Source: Molossus alvarezi (lineage: Eukaryota > Chordata > Mammalia > Chiroptera > Molossidae). From it: a DNA stretch of 64,000 nucleotides. The stretch spans positions 216,516,290 to 216,580,289 of the forward strand of contig CM073885.1 in assembly GCA_037176705.1 (NCBI GenBank). The letters run 5' to 3'. Shown here piece by piece: positions 1 to 12,489 of this stretch; the first letter of the stretch is position 1; every line of letters starts with the position of its first letter. A program made the position numbers and the translations under genes. Under the pieces are notes generated by a model. It was not told the origin of the DNA and did no database searches. It saw only the letters and a program-made list of their open reading frames with translations.

Positions 1-59
1 TAAAAAAAATGTCAATGTTATGACCAAAAATAAAAACATCTTGTTGAAAAGTATAGGGG

Positions 60-450
60 GTGGGGGAGGACTGAATGGATTATGGTTCACAAACCAGCTA
101 TAAAACACATTTTGAGAATAATTAGAAAATCTAAATATGAGCAGATGTTAGATAAGAATTGGAAATAATTTATTTCCTTATGTATAATAGTGATGTTATA
201 TTGGAGAATGTTCTTATTCCTATGAGATTCAGAAGAAAATATTTAGGGGTAAAATCTGTCAGCTACTTTAAAATGGAATGCGCACGTGCACACACACACA
301 CACACACACTAACATACTTTATAGAGTTGAAGCAAATTTAGAAAAATGTTAACAATCGTTTAGTCTGCAACTGTAAGTATATTGGTATTTATTATACTGT
401 TCTTTGAGCTTTTCCAAAATTTTTAAATTTTATAAGAAAAAGCTGGGAAA
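60..450 (+). repeat. Ancient LINE 3'-end relic
   Basis: The block has the order of words typical of an old mammalian LINE tail: a segment around 'tatttaggggtaaaatctg', then a CA-rich tract, then 'aaatgttaacaatc' and a T-rich end. I read it as an old L1M-type 3' end. The subfamily is not certain, and copies of this age are heavily mutated. Confidence 0.4.
289..309. repeat. (CA)n microsatellite
   Basis: About ten CA units sit inside the old LINE tail. The 60-residue frame across it (HTHTHT) is translated repeat. Confidence 0.9.
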
Positions 451-1534
451 GTTGCACAATTTGAATGTCACTGGATAGGACACTAAAAATGTAATTTGTG
501 TTATGTATACTTGACCAAAAATTTTAAATGTTGGAAAAAACCTTGTGTAAGGAATAATCCTGTCTTAACCACATTAAATGTTGTCAATAAACTAGAGGTT
601 GTCTGAGATCTCTAATTATTCACTTAAGGTTTACCCAGAGTCATAATCTTTTGTAAAACATATTCTAGACAGTTAAAGAGACTACCAGATGATTGTTCTG
701 GGAGTCTTACTTTTTTAAAAGCAATGAAACAAATAGGGCCTACATAAAATTCTCTCACAGAATAATGCAAACAGAGATTTCAGTAAAAGTTCAGTAGGCA
801 TTGTTAGCTCTAGCATATTTGGGTTTTGTAGAGAGGCAGGAGAAAGTCCCTCTGAATCCACCCTTTGGAACCTCTCCTTTTCATCCTGGAATTGTCCATG
901 AATGACATTACTTAATGTTTATCTTGGGTAAAAAGAAACTAAATGAGATAAGTATTGGAAAGTTAAATTTATTTGTAAAAGAATCCCAAGTAAATATTAC
1001 AACAATTATGTGAACCACAGTTCAGAGGATATGAATAGATTCTAAAAGGATCCTGGGACATAACTGAGGTTCAACAAGTCAGGGCCAATTTTTTCCTAAA
1101 GACTTTCAGGCTGAAGCCACAATTAAAGGCCACTTTTAGTTCTGTCCAGAGCTCTTCCACACACCACGTTGTGGGACACTATAATTCTTACTCATAGTGA
1201 CTGAAAATAAAAGCCTGGTTAAGTACAAAGGGTTGCTTTCTGCCAAGCTCAGTGAAAGAAGGAAGTGGCAAGGGTGGGTACAGGATGGCTGAAATTCCCC
1301 AGTCTTAACTATGGATAGCAGGATTGCTTAAAGTTCTGAAAAACAATCCCAAATTAGGTCTTGTAAAGAAATACATGACCTGACAGTGACTAGAACATGG
1401 TATAAGACCAAAGTAGAAAAAAATTTTTTATTATGACGAAGTCCTAAAGTAGATCATGTATTAATTTAAAAAAATAATAATAATCATGGCATGTGGGGTT
1501 CCAAAGATCTTTCTTTGATCTTGTATTTCTAGTC
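451..1534. other. AT-rich unique sequence, no gene seen
   Basis: No long open frame, recognisable repeat or RNA gene is visible here. It behaves as ordinary AT-rich non-coding DNA. Confidence 0.5.
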
Positions 1535-1725
1535 GTGAGTGCAAATGTCTGTGTGTAACTTTGGTTAAGCCAGTTAGCACCTCTGTGATACACCTTGTTA
1601 AAATGTAAAAAAGATCCCCAACCATAAGGTTGTAAAGAGTAAGGGAAATGATTATATAAATTATTAAGCACAGTGCTTTCAGTACAAGAAGTGCTCAGTT
1701 AATTTTTATCAGCATCATAATCGTG
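1535..1725 (-). repeat. MIR SINE, antisense
   Basis: On the + strand the block runs through the MIR landmarks in reverse: 'taactttggttaagcc', 'taaaatgtaaa', then 'aagcacagtgctttcagta' and 'gtgctcagttaat'. MIR is an ancient tRNA-derived mammalian SINE. The copy is degraded. Confidence 0.6.
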
Positions 1726-2329
1726 TCAGACTGTGACTCAGTCGAGCTTTGTTAAACACAGTGGTATGTAGCAACCCGACAGAGCCCAAGGGCTGGAATT
1801 AAACCTTCTCAGAATGGTTGAGCAAAGGAGATAATGACTGAGCTAATGGTGAATATGACTTCTAAAATGTAAGACAATAATTTAGGCCAGAAGTTACAAA
1901 CTCAAATGCTCAGAAAAATTTGATAGGTACTATAAATCTGTGACCCAAGTGTGATGGTGCAGCAGTTGGCACGTGTGACTGGTCAAGTGTATGTTAATCT
2001 GGTGACAACATAGCCCATCTCAAGGAGCAGCTGCTGTTTAATTCTACATCCTGGTTGGGATGAGAGAAAGAAGACTCAGTATGGGAAGAACTTATTAGTT
2101 TCTAAGGGAATCTGAAAATCCAAAATATTTATATGATATTTCCTGTTTCTAGAACATTGAAAAAAATTTAAATACATTGTACAGGCCCAATAAAACATGT
2201 CTGTAGCCAGATACTACTAACTGGTAATCTCAAACCTATGGCTTCTTATATCATGTCTATCTAAGATCAGTACTGGTCCTAAAGATTAGGAGGGGATTGA
2301 ACCTCTGGGCTGGGGACAAGTAGGTTAGA
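1726..2329. other. Unique sequence, nothing recognised
   Basis: No coding or repeat signal that I can support. Confidence 0.4.
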
Positions 2330-2676
2330 ACAGTGCTCTTGGGGGGAGAGAGAGAGACAGAGAGTGAGAGAGAGAAAGGGGGGTGATGTAAGCCATACAT
2401 GTTATTTTTAATTTTCTAATAGCAACATTAAAAAGGTGAAAGAAATAGGTAAATAGAATTTTAATTATATATTTCACTTAACCCAACATATCCAACATCT
2501 TATTTTAACATGTAATTAATGTGAATTTATTAATAAAATATTTCATTTTATAATGTCTTCAAAATCAGTGTGTATTTTACACTCATAGCACACCTTGATT
2601 CAGGGTTAGTCACATTTAAAGTGCTCAATAGTCATATGTAGTTGAGGGCTATCCTGCTGGGCAGCACAGGTCTGAA
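2330..2676 (+). repeat. Old hAT-type non-autonomous DNA transposon relic
   Basis: The block begins with 'cagtgct' and closes with 'gggcagcacagg', an inverted-repeat-like pair. The interior ('ttctaatagcaacatta', 'tgtattttacactcatagcac', 'gtgctcaatagtcatatg') resembles a common MER-class hAT relic. A GA-rich tract at 2341-2383 interrupts the 5' part. Family name not certain. Confidence 0.45.
2341..2383. repeat. GA-rich low-complexity tract
   Basis: A run of G followed by repeated AGAG units and a second G run. Confidence 0.85.
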
Positions 2677-2677
2677 G

Positions 2678-2848
2678 TGAGCTTCTCAAACTTTAATATG
2701 CATATGGAAATTTTGAGGATTATGTTAAAAATGCCAATTCTGATTCTTTTGTTGGGATAGAGCCCGGGGTGCTTCACTTCTTATGGGCTTTGAGGTGGTG
2801 GCAGTGACACTGGTCCATGGCCCACACTTTGAACATCAGGGAGCTAGA
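2678..2848. repeat. MER5-like hAT MITE
   Basis: It opens with 'cttctcaaactttaatatg', passes 'ccaattctgattctt', and ends 'ggtccatggcccacacttt', matching the order of MER5-type hAT MITEs. It directly abuts the preceding hAT relic. Confidence 0.55.
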
Positions 2849-3569
2849 TGGTTGTGGCAAGTCTCCCTCAATCAGCATTTTTCACCCAAAGCATTCCCTC
2901 CTTTTTCTAATTCACCCAATATCTGTTAAAGATCCTAACCTGATATTCTAATGGTTAGTCATAGTCAGTTATCATATTTATATGTGGAACAACATTAATA
3001 ACTTTAAAATAGGCAATATTTTATATGCCACTTGCAGAAACACTGACTCATTTACTCTTTTTTTAAAAAACGTGGGAACCTGCTGATGTTACCAGACGCT
3101 TTCCTGACAATACACTTAAGTACAGGACACAGGATAAGCACAACTTTATAATTCTAACTTCATAGGTTTGGCATATTAAACATTTTAATAAAACAGACAA
3201 TAAGATTGTGAGGGAAATTTGACAGTAATATTCTCAAAGCTTTAAGATTTAGGGGCATTCCTCAGTCAAGGGTATGAATATTTCATGGACTTTCCAAAGA
3301 GAAACACAAAGGAAACTTTTTTACTTCCTCCTGACGATCTTATATGAGGAATGGATAGAGTTCTGCAGGCAGAGCTTAGATCTTTGTTCAACAATATATA
3401 AATATGGAAATTTAAGCAGCTAAATGTAAGATAGACTATAACTCAAAGATTTTATATAGTGCAACTGTCCTCAGGATACAAAAGCTTTCAAGCCCAGAAT
3501 AATGTTCTGGAGGTGATCAGTGAATGACAATTCCTAAGAACTTGTTCACACTCATCACAGTTTTGCTTG
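2849..3569. other. Unique sequence, nothing recognised
   Basis: AT-rich, no open frame of note, no repeat that I could name. Confidence 0.4.
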
Positions 3570-3730
3570 TGAGCTTTGAGCTTTTAGCAAGTGGTTTATT
3601 CTATTTTCCCCTCTCTCAGATGGTAAGAATAATGCTTGTCAAACCTATTTCACAAAGTTGTTATAGAGAAGTGTAAAGGAACTTGGTTTATTGTAACATA
3701 CTATTATAAGTTATTCTCACTTTTGCTGAG
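3570..3730 (-). repeat. MIR SINE, antisense
   Basis: Degraded MIR read in reverse: 'ctctctcagatggtaag', 'aataatgcttgtcaaacc', 'tttcacaaagttgttatag', 'aagtgtaaaggaact'. Boundaries are approximate. Confidence 0.5.
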
Positions 3731-4185
3731 AGGAAGGTATTGAATCTTAAACCTATGGCCAAGATGCAGTCTGAACTGACAAGATGATCAAGTACTCAGG
3801 GCCCTTGCTACTGTTGCATTTCATAACAGTTACAGTTGTCTGTTGATATTATATTTTCCAAGTAAAAATGCAAGACAGGATTCATAGAACTAATGATCCT
3901 TCCTACACAGATGAAAACAACATGTCCAAAGGTAAATAAATAAAAAGAGACCTTATGAAATCTTTCATTTTAAAGTCTTTGTTTTAGTTCTTAATTGAAC
4001 TAAGTATGGAACTAGATATTTTCCCCCTAGTAACAACTGTTTAAGTCATTTATTGGCATAAAATCTTGAGTGAAAAATCTAAAATTTAATTCTGATAGAG
4101 GACTTAAATTAAACTCACACGGTACAAATTTTCCATTGGGATCATTGGAAAAAATTAATTTTGTTTAAAAATTAAACATTGTTAC
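3731..4185. other. Unique sequence, nothing recognised
   Basis: No feature supported before the L1 that starts near 4186. Confidence 0.4.
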
Positions 4186-5695
4186 CCCCGAATAGTCACA
4201 GCAATCTTGAAAAAAAAAAAAGAACAAAGAAAAAGGGATCACAATACTGAATATCAGGTTATACTACAGAGCCATTATAATTAAAACAGCCTAGTACTGG
4301 CACAAGAACAGGCAGATAGAACAATGGAACAGACAGAAAATCCAGAAATTGACCCAAAACATTATGCTCAATTAATATTTGACAAAGGAGGTAAGAGCAT
4401 ACAGTGGAGTAAAGACAGCTTCTTTAATAAAAATGGTGTTGGAAAAATTGGACAGCTACATGCAAAAAAATGAAACTAGACCACCAACTTACACCATACA
4501 CAGTACTAAAACCAAAATGGATGGAAGACTTAAATGTGACTTGTTAATCCATAAAAATTCTAGAAGAAAAGGTAGGCGACAAAATTTTGGACATCACACG
4601 TAGCAGAATTTTCACTGATATAACGCCTAAGGCAAAAGAAACAAAGGAAAAAAAATGAATAAATGGGACTACATCAAACTAAAAAGCTTCTGCACAGCAA
4701 AAGAAACAACCATCAAAATGGAAAGGGAACCTACTATATGGGAGAGCATAGTTGCCAACAATACATCAGATAAGAGATTAATTTCCAAAACATACAGAGT
4801 ACTCACACAAGTCAACAAAAGGAAATCAAAATCCAATTAAAATAGGCAGAGGACCTAATTAGACACCTCTCCAAACAGGACATACAATTGGCCAAGAGAC
4901 ATGAAAAAATGTTCAGCGTCACTAATCATCAGAGAGACGACATTAAAACGACTATGAGATATCACCTCACACCTGCCAGAATGGCTGCCACCAATAAATC
5001 ATCAAACAACAAGTGCTGGTGAGGGTGTGGAGAAAAGGGGACTCTAGCATACTGCTGGTGTGAATGCAGACTGGTGCAGCCACTATGGAAAAGAGTATGG
5101 TGTTTCCTCAAAAAATTAAAAATGAAACTTCCATTTGACCCAGTGATCCCACTTCTAGGATTATATCCTTAGAAGCCTGAAACACCAATCAGAAAGAAGA
5201 TAGGTACCCCTATGTTCATAGCAGCACTATTTACAATCGCTAATATCTGGAAACAGCTCAAGTGTCCATCAATAGCGGAGTGGATAAAAAAGCTGTAGTA
5301 CATAGACACAATGGAATATAATGCAGCTGTAAGAAAGAAAGATCTCTTATCCTTTGAGAGGACATGGAGGAACATGAAAAGTATTATGCTATGCAAAATA
5401 AGCCAATCAGAGAAAGACAAATATCACATGATCTCACTTATTTGTGGAATATAATAAACAAAATAAGTTCATGAACAAAATAGATCCAGAGACACAGAAG
5501 TAGGGTTCAGACTGACAAACATCAGAGGAGTGGGTGAGGGGAAGGGAATATATAAGCCAAAGAACTTATATGGATATATGCATAACCAATGGACATAGAC
5601 AACAATGCTGTGTGCATGTGTGTGTGTGTGTGTGTGGGGGGGGTGTCAATGGGAAAAAAAGTAGAAACATTTATAACTAAAATTAATTAATTAAA
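4186..5695 (+). mobile_element. 5'-truncated L1 (ORF2 C-terminal part and 3'UTR)
   Basis: The sequence aligns by eye to 10945-12479 of the longer L1 in this window, starting at 'aatagtcacagcaatcttg'. It carries the last roughly 330 codons of ORF2 and the bat-type 3'UTR ('cataaccaatggacatagac'). Two ORF2 fragments remain open (4379-4603 and 4655-4840), separated by stops and frame changes. A T-to-G-rich microsatellite and an A-rich end close the element. Truncation at the 5' end is the usual outcome of incomplete reverse transcription. I could not settle a target-site duplication. The copy cannot make a functional protein. Confidence 0.85.
5609..5635. repeat. (TG)n microsatellite in L1 3'UTR
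   Basis: TG units followed by a run of eight or more G, inside the L1 3'UTR where other copies have a G-rich tract. Confidence 0.85.
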
Positions 5696-5789
5696 AAGAA
5701 GTCAAATATTATCTGGAACTGAGGAGGAAAAAAAACCCCAAATAATAAAACTCTCTAGTTGAGAAAAATAATAAAATATTATTAAAATA

Positions 5790-6817
5790 TATTAAAGAAG
5801 GTATAAATAAATAGATTAAAGACAATACTATAAAGATGTCAATTCATTGTACATTGGTCACAACTTGAAAGAAATTCCAATCAAAATTATAACTTTTTTT
5901 GTATTTAAATATTATAAGTTGAATCTAAAATTTATGTAAAAGACAAACAGACAAACATAGCATAGATACTTTTGAAGAAGAAAAGCAAAGTGAATAAATT
6001 GTTTTTCTTTATATCAAGAATTATTATGACATATAACAAATGAGCAAAATCCTGTTCTTTCAGGGAGGGATTAATAAAACAAAAGAGTGAACCCAGAAAC
6101 AAACCAACACTTACAGAACTTAGCCTATGACACCAATGGTATTGTAGATGTGTGAGAGGAGATGGTGGACCTTTCACTAAGTGTTGCTAAGACAAATTAT
6201 TAGTGATATGGAAAAACAAAATAAAAAATGGACCCTTATCTAACCACCATATATAATATCAAATTCAGGTAGTTTAAAAGTATACAACAAAAAGCAAGTG
6301 ATCACAAGGAAGGTAAAATTTGTTAAACAAAACACACAAAAATATGCAAACCTCCAAGGAAAAAAACTTAACAAAATGCATTAATCTGATCATTGAAACT
6401 TCAGACTTCTGACCACCAAAACTCCATGTAAAGGAAGTAAAAGGAGAATTATGCATGAGAAGGTATTTTTCAAGACATATGAGAGGCAAAGAATTCATAA
6501 ATATCCAATATATACAAATGAAAAAAATGTATGCAATCTACAAGAAAAAAACAGAAGAAAATTAACCAATAGCAAAACGAGGACGATCTTAATAGACACT
6601 TCACAGAAAGGAAATATGAATAGACGATAAAAGATGCCCAATGAGATTAGTAATCATGGAAATGAAAATTAAAACCACAATCAGAGATCATTTATAAGTA
6701 ACTGCAGTGGAAAAAAGTTTGTTAATATCATGTGTTAGTGAGGTTGAGGGTTAAATAGAACACTTATGTAGTATTTCTGGTGGGTTCAAATTCGTATAAC
6801 CACTTTAAAAATAATTT
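5790..6817 (+). mobile_element. Old L1 (L1M-type) fragment, left part of a split copy
   Basis: Old ORF2 C-terminal sequence: 'aagatgtcaattcat' and 'attccaatcaaaatt', later 'cttcagacttctgac' and 'caccaaaactccatg', and 'gaaattaaaaccacaat'. It runs up to 'ataaccactttaaaaataatt', where the younger L1 interrupts it; the continuation resumes near 12490. All frames are broken. Confidence 0.7.
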
Positions 6818-6830
6818 ACAAAAATTTAAA

Positions 6831-7679
6831 ATGGCAGCAAAGTGAATGGAAGTTACACAGACCATCTCCTAAGACAAGACTGGAATTACAATTAAAATAA
6901 AGACAAATCGTCAGAAAAAAAAAACAAAAAAAAAACAGAAAAGCAGCTGGAGAGGACCCATATAACCACAGACTAAAAAACAGGACACTGAATTGAGCCT
7001 GGTAGGTCTGTGGCTATTGGAGAGGGTGGCTTGGGGGCCCACGGACAACAGCTGTTTCAGCTGTGAGCAGCTCCGTCAGGGATAAAATCTCAAGATAGCT
7101 CCACAGTGCAGACCGCCAGGACAGAGCAATAAATTAGCTACAGCCACTTACCTTGGGCTGCAACAGAGGGTGAACTGGACTGGAACTGTGTGGGGACACT
7201 CAAGATTTGGAGAGCACTCAGAGTTTTGCTGACTCACAGCCACACAGGATGGTGGCCATCTTGCTGGGGAAGCCCCCTCCCAGAGCTCTGGGGAGAAGTA
7301 GCAGCCCCTCCCTTGCAGATTTAACCCCACCCAGCTGGACCAGAGAAATGCAAATTGAGGCGTATTAACAACCAGCATCTGCCCCAACCTTTGGAAATCC
7401 TCTTATGCTGAACACCTGAAGGAGTTTTTCATTCAGCTGAGGGCTACAACCCAAGGCTCATCAAGTAGCTGAGACTAACAGCCTCCAGGAAAAAAGCCAG
7501 AGAATAACTGAACCTTTCCTGGGCTTGCAAATCTACCCAAGAAAATAAGACCTGACAGTGGTGTTTAATGTGGGTCCTCCCACACCCATCCAAACCCAGT
7601 AGAGGGAGCCACAAACAGCAGAACACCAACATCCACAGGAAAAATTTGGTAGGCCCCAAAACCCACTGAGATAGCCAAA
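6831..7679 (+). promoter_or_regulatory. L1 5'UTR (internal promoter region)
   Basis: It starts 'atggcagcaaagtgaatgg', the usual position of the L1 5' end, and runs about 850 bp to the ORF1 start. L1 5'UTRs carry an internal RNA polymerase II promoter; that function is known for the family and inferred here. It is more GC-rich than its surroundings. It does not show the tandem monomers seen in the antisense L1 at 31606-33053. Confidence 0.65.
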
Positions 7680-8828
7680 ATGGTGAAACAAAGAAACAAA
7701 TCCCAAAGGAAAGAACAAGAGAACTCTACCGAAGATGAGATAAATAAAATGCAGTTAAACAAGTTATCAGAGATAGAGTTCAGAGCCATGATCTTAAGAA
7801 AGCTCAACAGCATGAGTAAAGATATAGAAACACAGAAACCAATCAAGTGGAAATAAAGAATGACATAGCAGAAATAAAAAACACATTGAAAGGGCCCTGG
7901 CCAGTTCGGCTCAGCAGTTAGAGCATCGGCCTGTGGTCCAGAGAGACCCGGGTTTGGTTCCTGCTAAGGGCATGTACCTTGGTTGCAATTCATCCCTGGC
8001 CCTGGTTGGGTCATACGGGAGGCAGCCACTCGATGTGTTCCTTTCACGTCGATGTTTCTCTCTCTCTCTCTTCTTCTCCCTCCCACTCTATCTGAACAAA
8101 AAAGGAAAAAATGTCTGCAGGTGAAGATAAACAACAACAACAACAATAACAACAAAAAACACATTGGAAGGAATAATCAGTAGAGTAGAAGAAGCTGAGG
8201 ACTGGATTAGTGAATTAAAAAACAGGGTAAAAAAAATCAATCAATAAGAAAACCAAAAGGAAAAAACAATTAAAAAACAGGAAGACAGCTTAAGAGAACT
8301 ATGGGACAACTGAAAACATAACAACATTCGCATCATAGAAGTTCCAGAAGAATAAGAAATGAGCAAGGATTAAAGAATATATTTGAAGAAATAGTGACAA
8401 AAAAGTTCCCTAACTTGGTGAAGGAAGAAGGTATTCAAGTTCAAGAAACACAGAGAGCCCCAAGTAAAAAGAACCCAAACACGCCTGCACCAAGACACAT
8501 AGTAATTAAAAAGCCAAAAATTAAAGAAAAAGAGAGAATCCTAAAGGCAGCAAGAGATAAGCAACAGGTTACCTACAAAGGAACCCCCAAAAGGCTATCT
8601 GCTGACTTCTCTACAGAAACACTACAGGCCAGAAGGGAGTGGCATGAAGTAATCAAGGTCATGAAAAACAAGGATCTGAATCCAAGACTACTCTATCCAG
8701 CAAGGCTATCATTCAAAACAGAAGGTGAGATAAAGAGCTTCCCAGACCCCCCCCCCAAAAAAAAAAGGCTAAGGGAACATATTAGTACAAAAACAGCACT
8801 CAAAGAAATGTTAAAAGGACTGCTGTAA
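7680..8828 (+). pseudogene. L1 ORF1 relic, split by a SINE
   Basis: L1 ORF1 encodes an RNA-binding coiled-coil protein that coats L1 RNA. The start ATG at 7680 follows 'gatagccaaa', the same context as the two other ORF1 starts in this window. The first part encodes MVKQRNKSQRKEQ, then a coiled-coil region that is cut by the VES SINE at 7891-8153. After the SINE the frame has stops, for example at 8244-8250 and near 8352. The C-terminal part stays open from 8394 to 8828 (144 residues): the RNA-recognition and C-terminal domains, beginning MTKKFPNLVKEEGIQ. It is homologous to the ORF1 of the half-L1 at 45254-46220. Not functional. Confidence 0.8.
7891..8153 (+). repeat. VES-type bat SINE inserted in L1 ORF1
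   Basis: Head 'gggccctggccagttcggct', B-box-like 'gggtttggttcc', CTCTC tract, and A-rich tail with CAA repeats. A perfect 13-bp target-site duplication (aaaaaacacattg) flanks it at 7876-7888 and 8154-8166. The source is a tRNA-derived, L1-mobilised SINE. It inserted after the host L1 and breaks its ORF1. Confidence 0.92.
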
Positions 8829-8869
8829 ATAGTACAAAAAATAGGAAGAAAAATAAAACCACAATAAAC

Positions 8870-11800
8870 ATAAATGGCAATAAATACATGCATATCAATA
8901 ATAACGTTAAATGTAAATGGATTGAATGTTCCAATCAAATGACACAGAGTAACTGACTGGATAAAAAAGCATAATTCATATATATGTTGTTTACAAGAGA
9001 TCCACATCACAACAAAAGACTCACATAGATTGAAAGGGAAGGAATAGAAAAAAATCTTCCAAGCAAACGGAAAGCATAAAAAAAGCTGGGGTAGCAATAC
9101 TCATATCTGATAAAATAGATTTTAAAATAAAGGCCATAACTAGGAACAAAGAAGGCAACTACATAATAGTAAAAGGATCTTTCCAACAGGAAGTTATAAC
9201 CTTGGTAAACACATATGCCTCCAATAAAGGAGCACCAAAATGAACATAACAACAACACAAAATCTATGGGATGCAGCAAAAGCAGTTCTGAGAGGGAAGT
9301 TCATAGCCCTACCGGTCTACCTCAAGAAACAAAAAAATTTCGAATTGACTATTAACCTCAACACTAAAAGAACTAGAAAGCAAACAAAAAGAAAACCCCA
9401 GAGCAAGTAGGAAAAAATGAAATAGTAAAGATCAGAGCAGAAATAAATGACATACAGACCAAAAAAATTCAAAAGATCAATGAAACAAAAAGTTGGTACT
9501 TTAAAAAAATAAACAAGATTGATGGACACTCAGCTAGACTCACCATGAAACAGAGAGAACCCAAATACACATAATCAGAAATGAAAGAGGAGAAGTAACA
9601 ACTAACACCACAGAAATACAAGAAAATCATTAACGAACACTATGAACAATTTTATGGCAATAAATTGTACAATCTAAGTGAAATGGACAAATTTCTGGAA
9701 ATACATAGTCTCCCAAAACTGAACCAGGAAGAGATAAAAAAATACTTGAACAGACCAATAACAACTAAGGAAATTGAAGATGTAATCAAGACTCTTCCAG
9801 CAAACAAAAGCCCAGGCCCAGAGGGCTTTGTGGGGGAGTTTTACCGAACATTCACAGAAGAACTGACACCCATTCTCCTTAAACTATTCCAAAAAAACGC
9901 AAGAAGAAGAAAGGCTTTCAAACTTGTTTTATGAGGCCAGCATAATTCTAATTCCAAAACCAGAAAAAGACACTAGAAGGAAAGAAAACTACAGGCCTAT
10001 ATCCCTGATGAACATTGATGCCAAAATCCTGAACAAAATACTAGCAAATCTGATCCAGCAATACATTAAAAAAATTATTCACCATGATCACATGGGATTC
10101 ATCCCAGGGATGCAAGGCTGGTACAATATTTGCAAATCAATACATGTTATACACCACATAAACAAAATGAAAGATAAAAACCATATGATCCTATCAATAG
10201 ATGCTGAAAAGGCATTTGACAAAATCCCGCACACATTTCTGATGAAAACACTCAGCAATTTGGGAATAGAGGGATCATATCTGAACATAATAAAGACCAT
10301 ATATAAGAGACCTACAGCCAACATCATACTCAATGGGAAAAAACTAAAAGCATTTTCCTTAAGAACAGGAACAAGACAGGGATGTCCACTTTTGCCACTC
10401 TTATTTAATATAGTACTGGAAGTCTTAGTCACAGCAATCAGATATGAAGGAAAAATAAGAGCAATCCAAATTGGAAAGGAAGAAGTGAAACTGTCATTAT
10501 TCACAGATGACATGATATTATACCTAGAAAACCCTAAAGACTCTAAAAAATCTGCTAGATTTAGTACATAGATTTGGCAAGGTAGCAGGATACAAAATTA
10601 ACATCTAGAAATCGATGGCATTCTTATACACCAATGATGAACACAATAGAAAGAGAAACTAAAAAAAATCCCATTTACCATTGTGGCAAAAAAATTAATA
10701 TACCTAGGAATAAACTTGTCCAAATAAGTAAAGGACCTATTTACAGAAAACTATAGGACATTGGAAAAAGATATAAAAAAGTGGAAGCATATACCACGTT
10801 CATGAATTGGAAGAATTAACCTCATTAAAATGTCTATACCACTCAAAGCAATCTATAGATTCAATGCAATCCCCATAAAAATGCCAATGATATATTTCAC
10901 AGAACTAGAACAAATACTTCTGAAGTTCATATGGGACCAAAAAAGACCCCAAATAGCCACAGCAATCTTGAAAAAGAGGACAAAGCAGGTGGGATCACAA
11001 TACTGAATATCAGGTTATTCTACAAGGCTACTGTAATCAAAACAGCCTGGTACTGGCACAAAAACAGGCATATAGATCAATGGAACAAAACAGAGAACCC
11101 AGAAATGAACCCAAAACATTATGCTCAATTAATATTTGACAAAGGTGGCAAGAGCAAACAATGGAGTAAAGACAGCTTCTTTAATAAATGGTGTTGGGAA
11201 AATTGGACAGCCACATGCAAAAAAAGAAACTAGACCACCAACTTACCCCATACATGAGAATAAACTCAACATGGATAAAAGACTTAAATGTGACTCAGGA
11301 ATCCATAAAAATCCTAGAAGAAAATATAGGCAACAAAATTTCAGACATCATACACAGCAGAATATTCATTGATATATCACATAAGGCAACAGAAACAAAG
11401 GAAAAAATGAACACATGGGACTACATCAAACTAAAAAGCTTCTGCACAGCAAAAGAAACAGCCATCAAAATGGAAAGGGATCCCACTATATGGGAGAGCA
11501 TCATTGCCAATGACATATCAGATAAGGGGTTAATTTCCAAAATATATAGAGTGTTCATACAACTCAAAAAAAAAAAAAAGGAAGATAAAGAACCCAATTA
11601 AAAAATGGGCAGAGGAATTAAATAGACACCTCTCCAAACAGGACATACAAATGGCCAAGAGACATATGAAGAAATGTTCACATCACTAATCATCAGACAG
11701 ATGCAAATGAAAACAACTATGAGGTATCACCTCACACCTGCTAGAATGGCTACCATAAACAAATCACCAAACAAGAAGTGCTGGTGAATGTGTGGAGAGA

Positions 11801-12230
11801 AGGGGACTCTTGTACATTGCTGATGGGAATTCAGACTGGTGCAGCCACTATGGAAAGCAGTATAGTGTTACCTCAAAAAATTAAATATTGAATTGCCATT
11901 TGATCCAGTGATCTGACTTGTAGGATTATATCCCAAGAAGCCTGAAACACCAATCAGAAAGAAGATATGTACCCCTATGTTCATAGCAGCACTATTTACA
12001 ATCGCTAAGATCTGGAAACAACCCAAGTGTCCATCATAGATGAGTGGATGAAAAAGCTGTGGTACATATATACAATGGAATACTATGCAGCTTTAAGATA
12101 GAAATATCTCTTATCCTTTGAGACAACATGGACGGTCCTTAAGAGCATCATTCTAAGCAAAATAAGCCAATCAGAGAGAAACAAATACCACATAATGTCA
12201 CTTATTTGTGGAATATAATGAACAGGGTGG
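8870..12230 (+). pseudogene. L1 ORF2 relic (endonuclease / reverse transcriptase)
   Basis: ORF2 normally carries an AP-like endonuclease, a reverse transcriptase and a Cys-rich C-terminus. The N-terminal endonuclease part is recognisable at about 8890-9240 ('aacgttaaatgtaaatgg'). It then jumps directly to sequence ahead of the RT domain, so the endonuclease C-terminal half, with its late catalytic Asp and His, is missing. RT pieces are open at 9665-9934 and 9924-10571, in different frames. Motif A (SIDAEKAFD) sits at 10194-10220, and the catalytic loop reads FTDD at 10500-10511 where L1 RTs normally have FADD. C-terminal pieces follow at 10931-11233 and 11188-11601. It is inactive on several grounds. 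Confidence 0.85.
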
Positions 12231-12489
12231 GCTGATCAATGAAATAGACCCAGAGACATAGAAAGGAATATGGTTCAGACTGACTAACCTCAGAATAGGG
12301 GGGTTGGAGGGATGGATGAGATGAACCAAAGAACTTACATGCATGTATACATAACCAAAGGACATAGACAATAATGACGGGGGTGGGGGGGAGGCGGGAT
12401 GGGGAGGAGGGTGTCTAGGGGATAAAAAGGAGAACCATCTGTAACAAAAATAAGTTAATAAAAATAGGAAAAGAAAAAGAAAACAATTT

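Larger units (their letters stand above)
6818..12479 (+). mobile_element. Near full-length L1 with nested SINE and internal ORF2 deletion
   Basis: The element has a 5'UTR, an ORF1 relic, an ORF2 relic, a G-rich 3'UTR and an A-rich end, in the canonical order. It lies inside an older L1: 'aaaataattt' (6808-6817) on the left and 'aaaacaattt' (12480-12489) on the right are a 9/10 target-site duplication. The older L1 reads on across the two junctions. A VES SINE interrupts ORF1, and an estimated 570 bp are missing from ORF2 near 9240. Stops and frameshifts in both ORFs show it is inactive. Confidence 0.85.

Noticed and set aside
7891..7990. tRNA-like A and B boxes
   Set aside because: Part of the VES SINE head; no cloverleaf consistent with a functional tRNA gene, and it has a SINE tail and target-site duplication.
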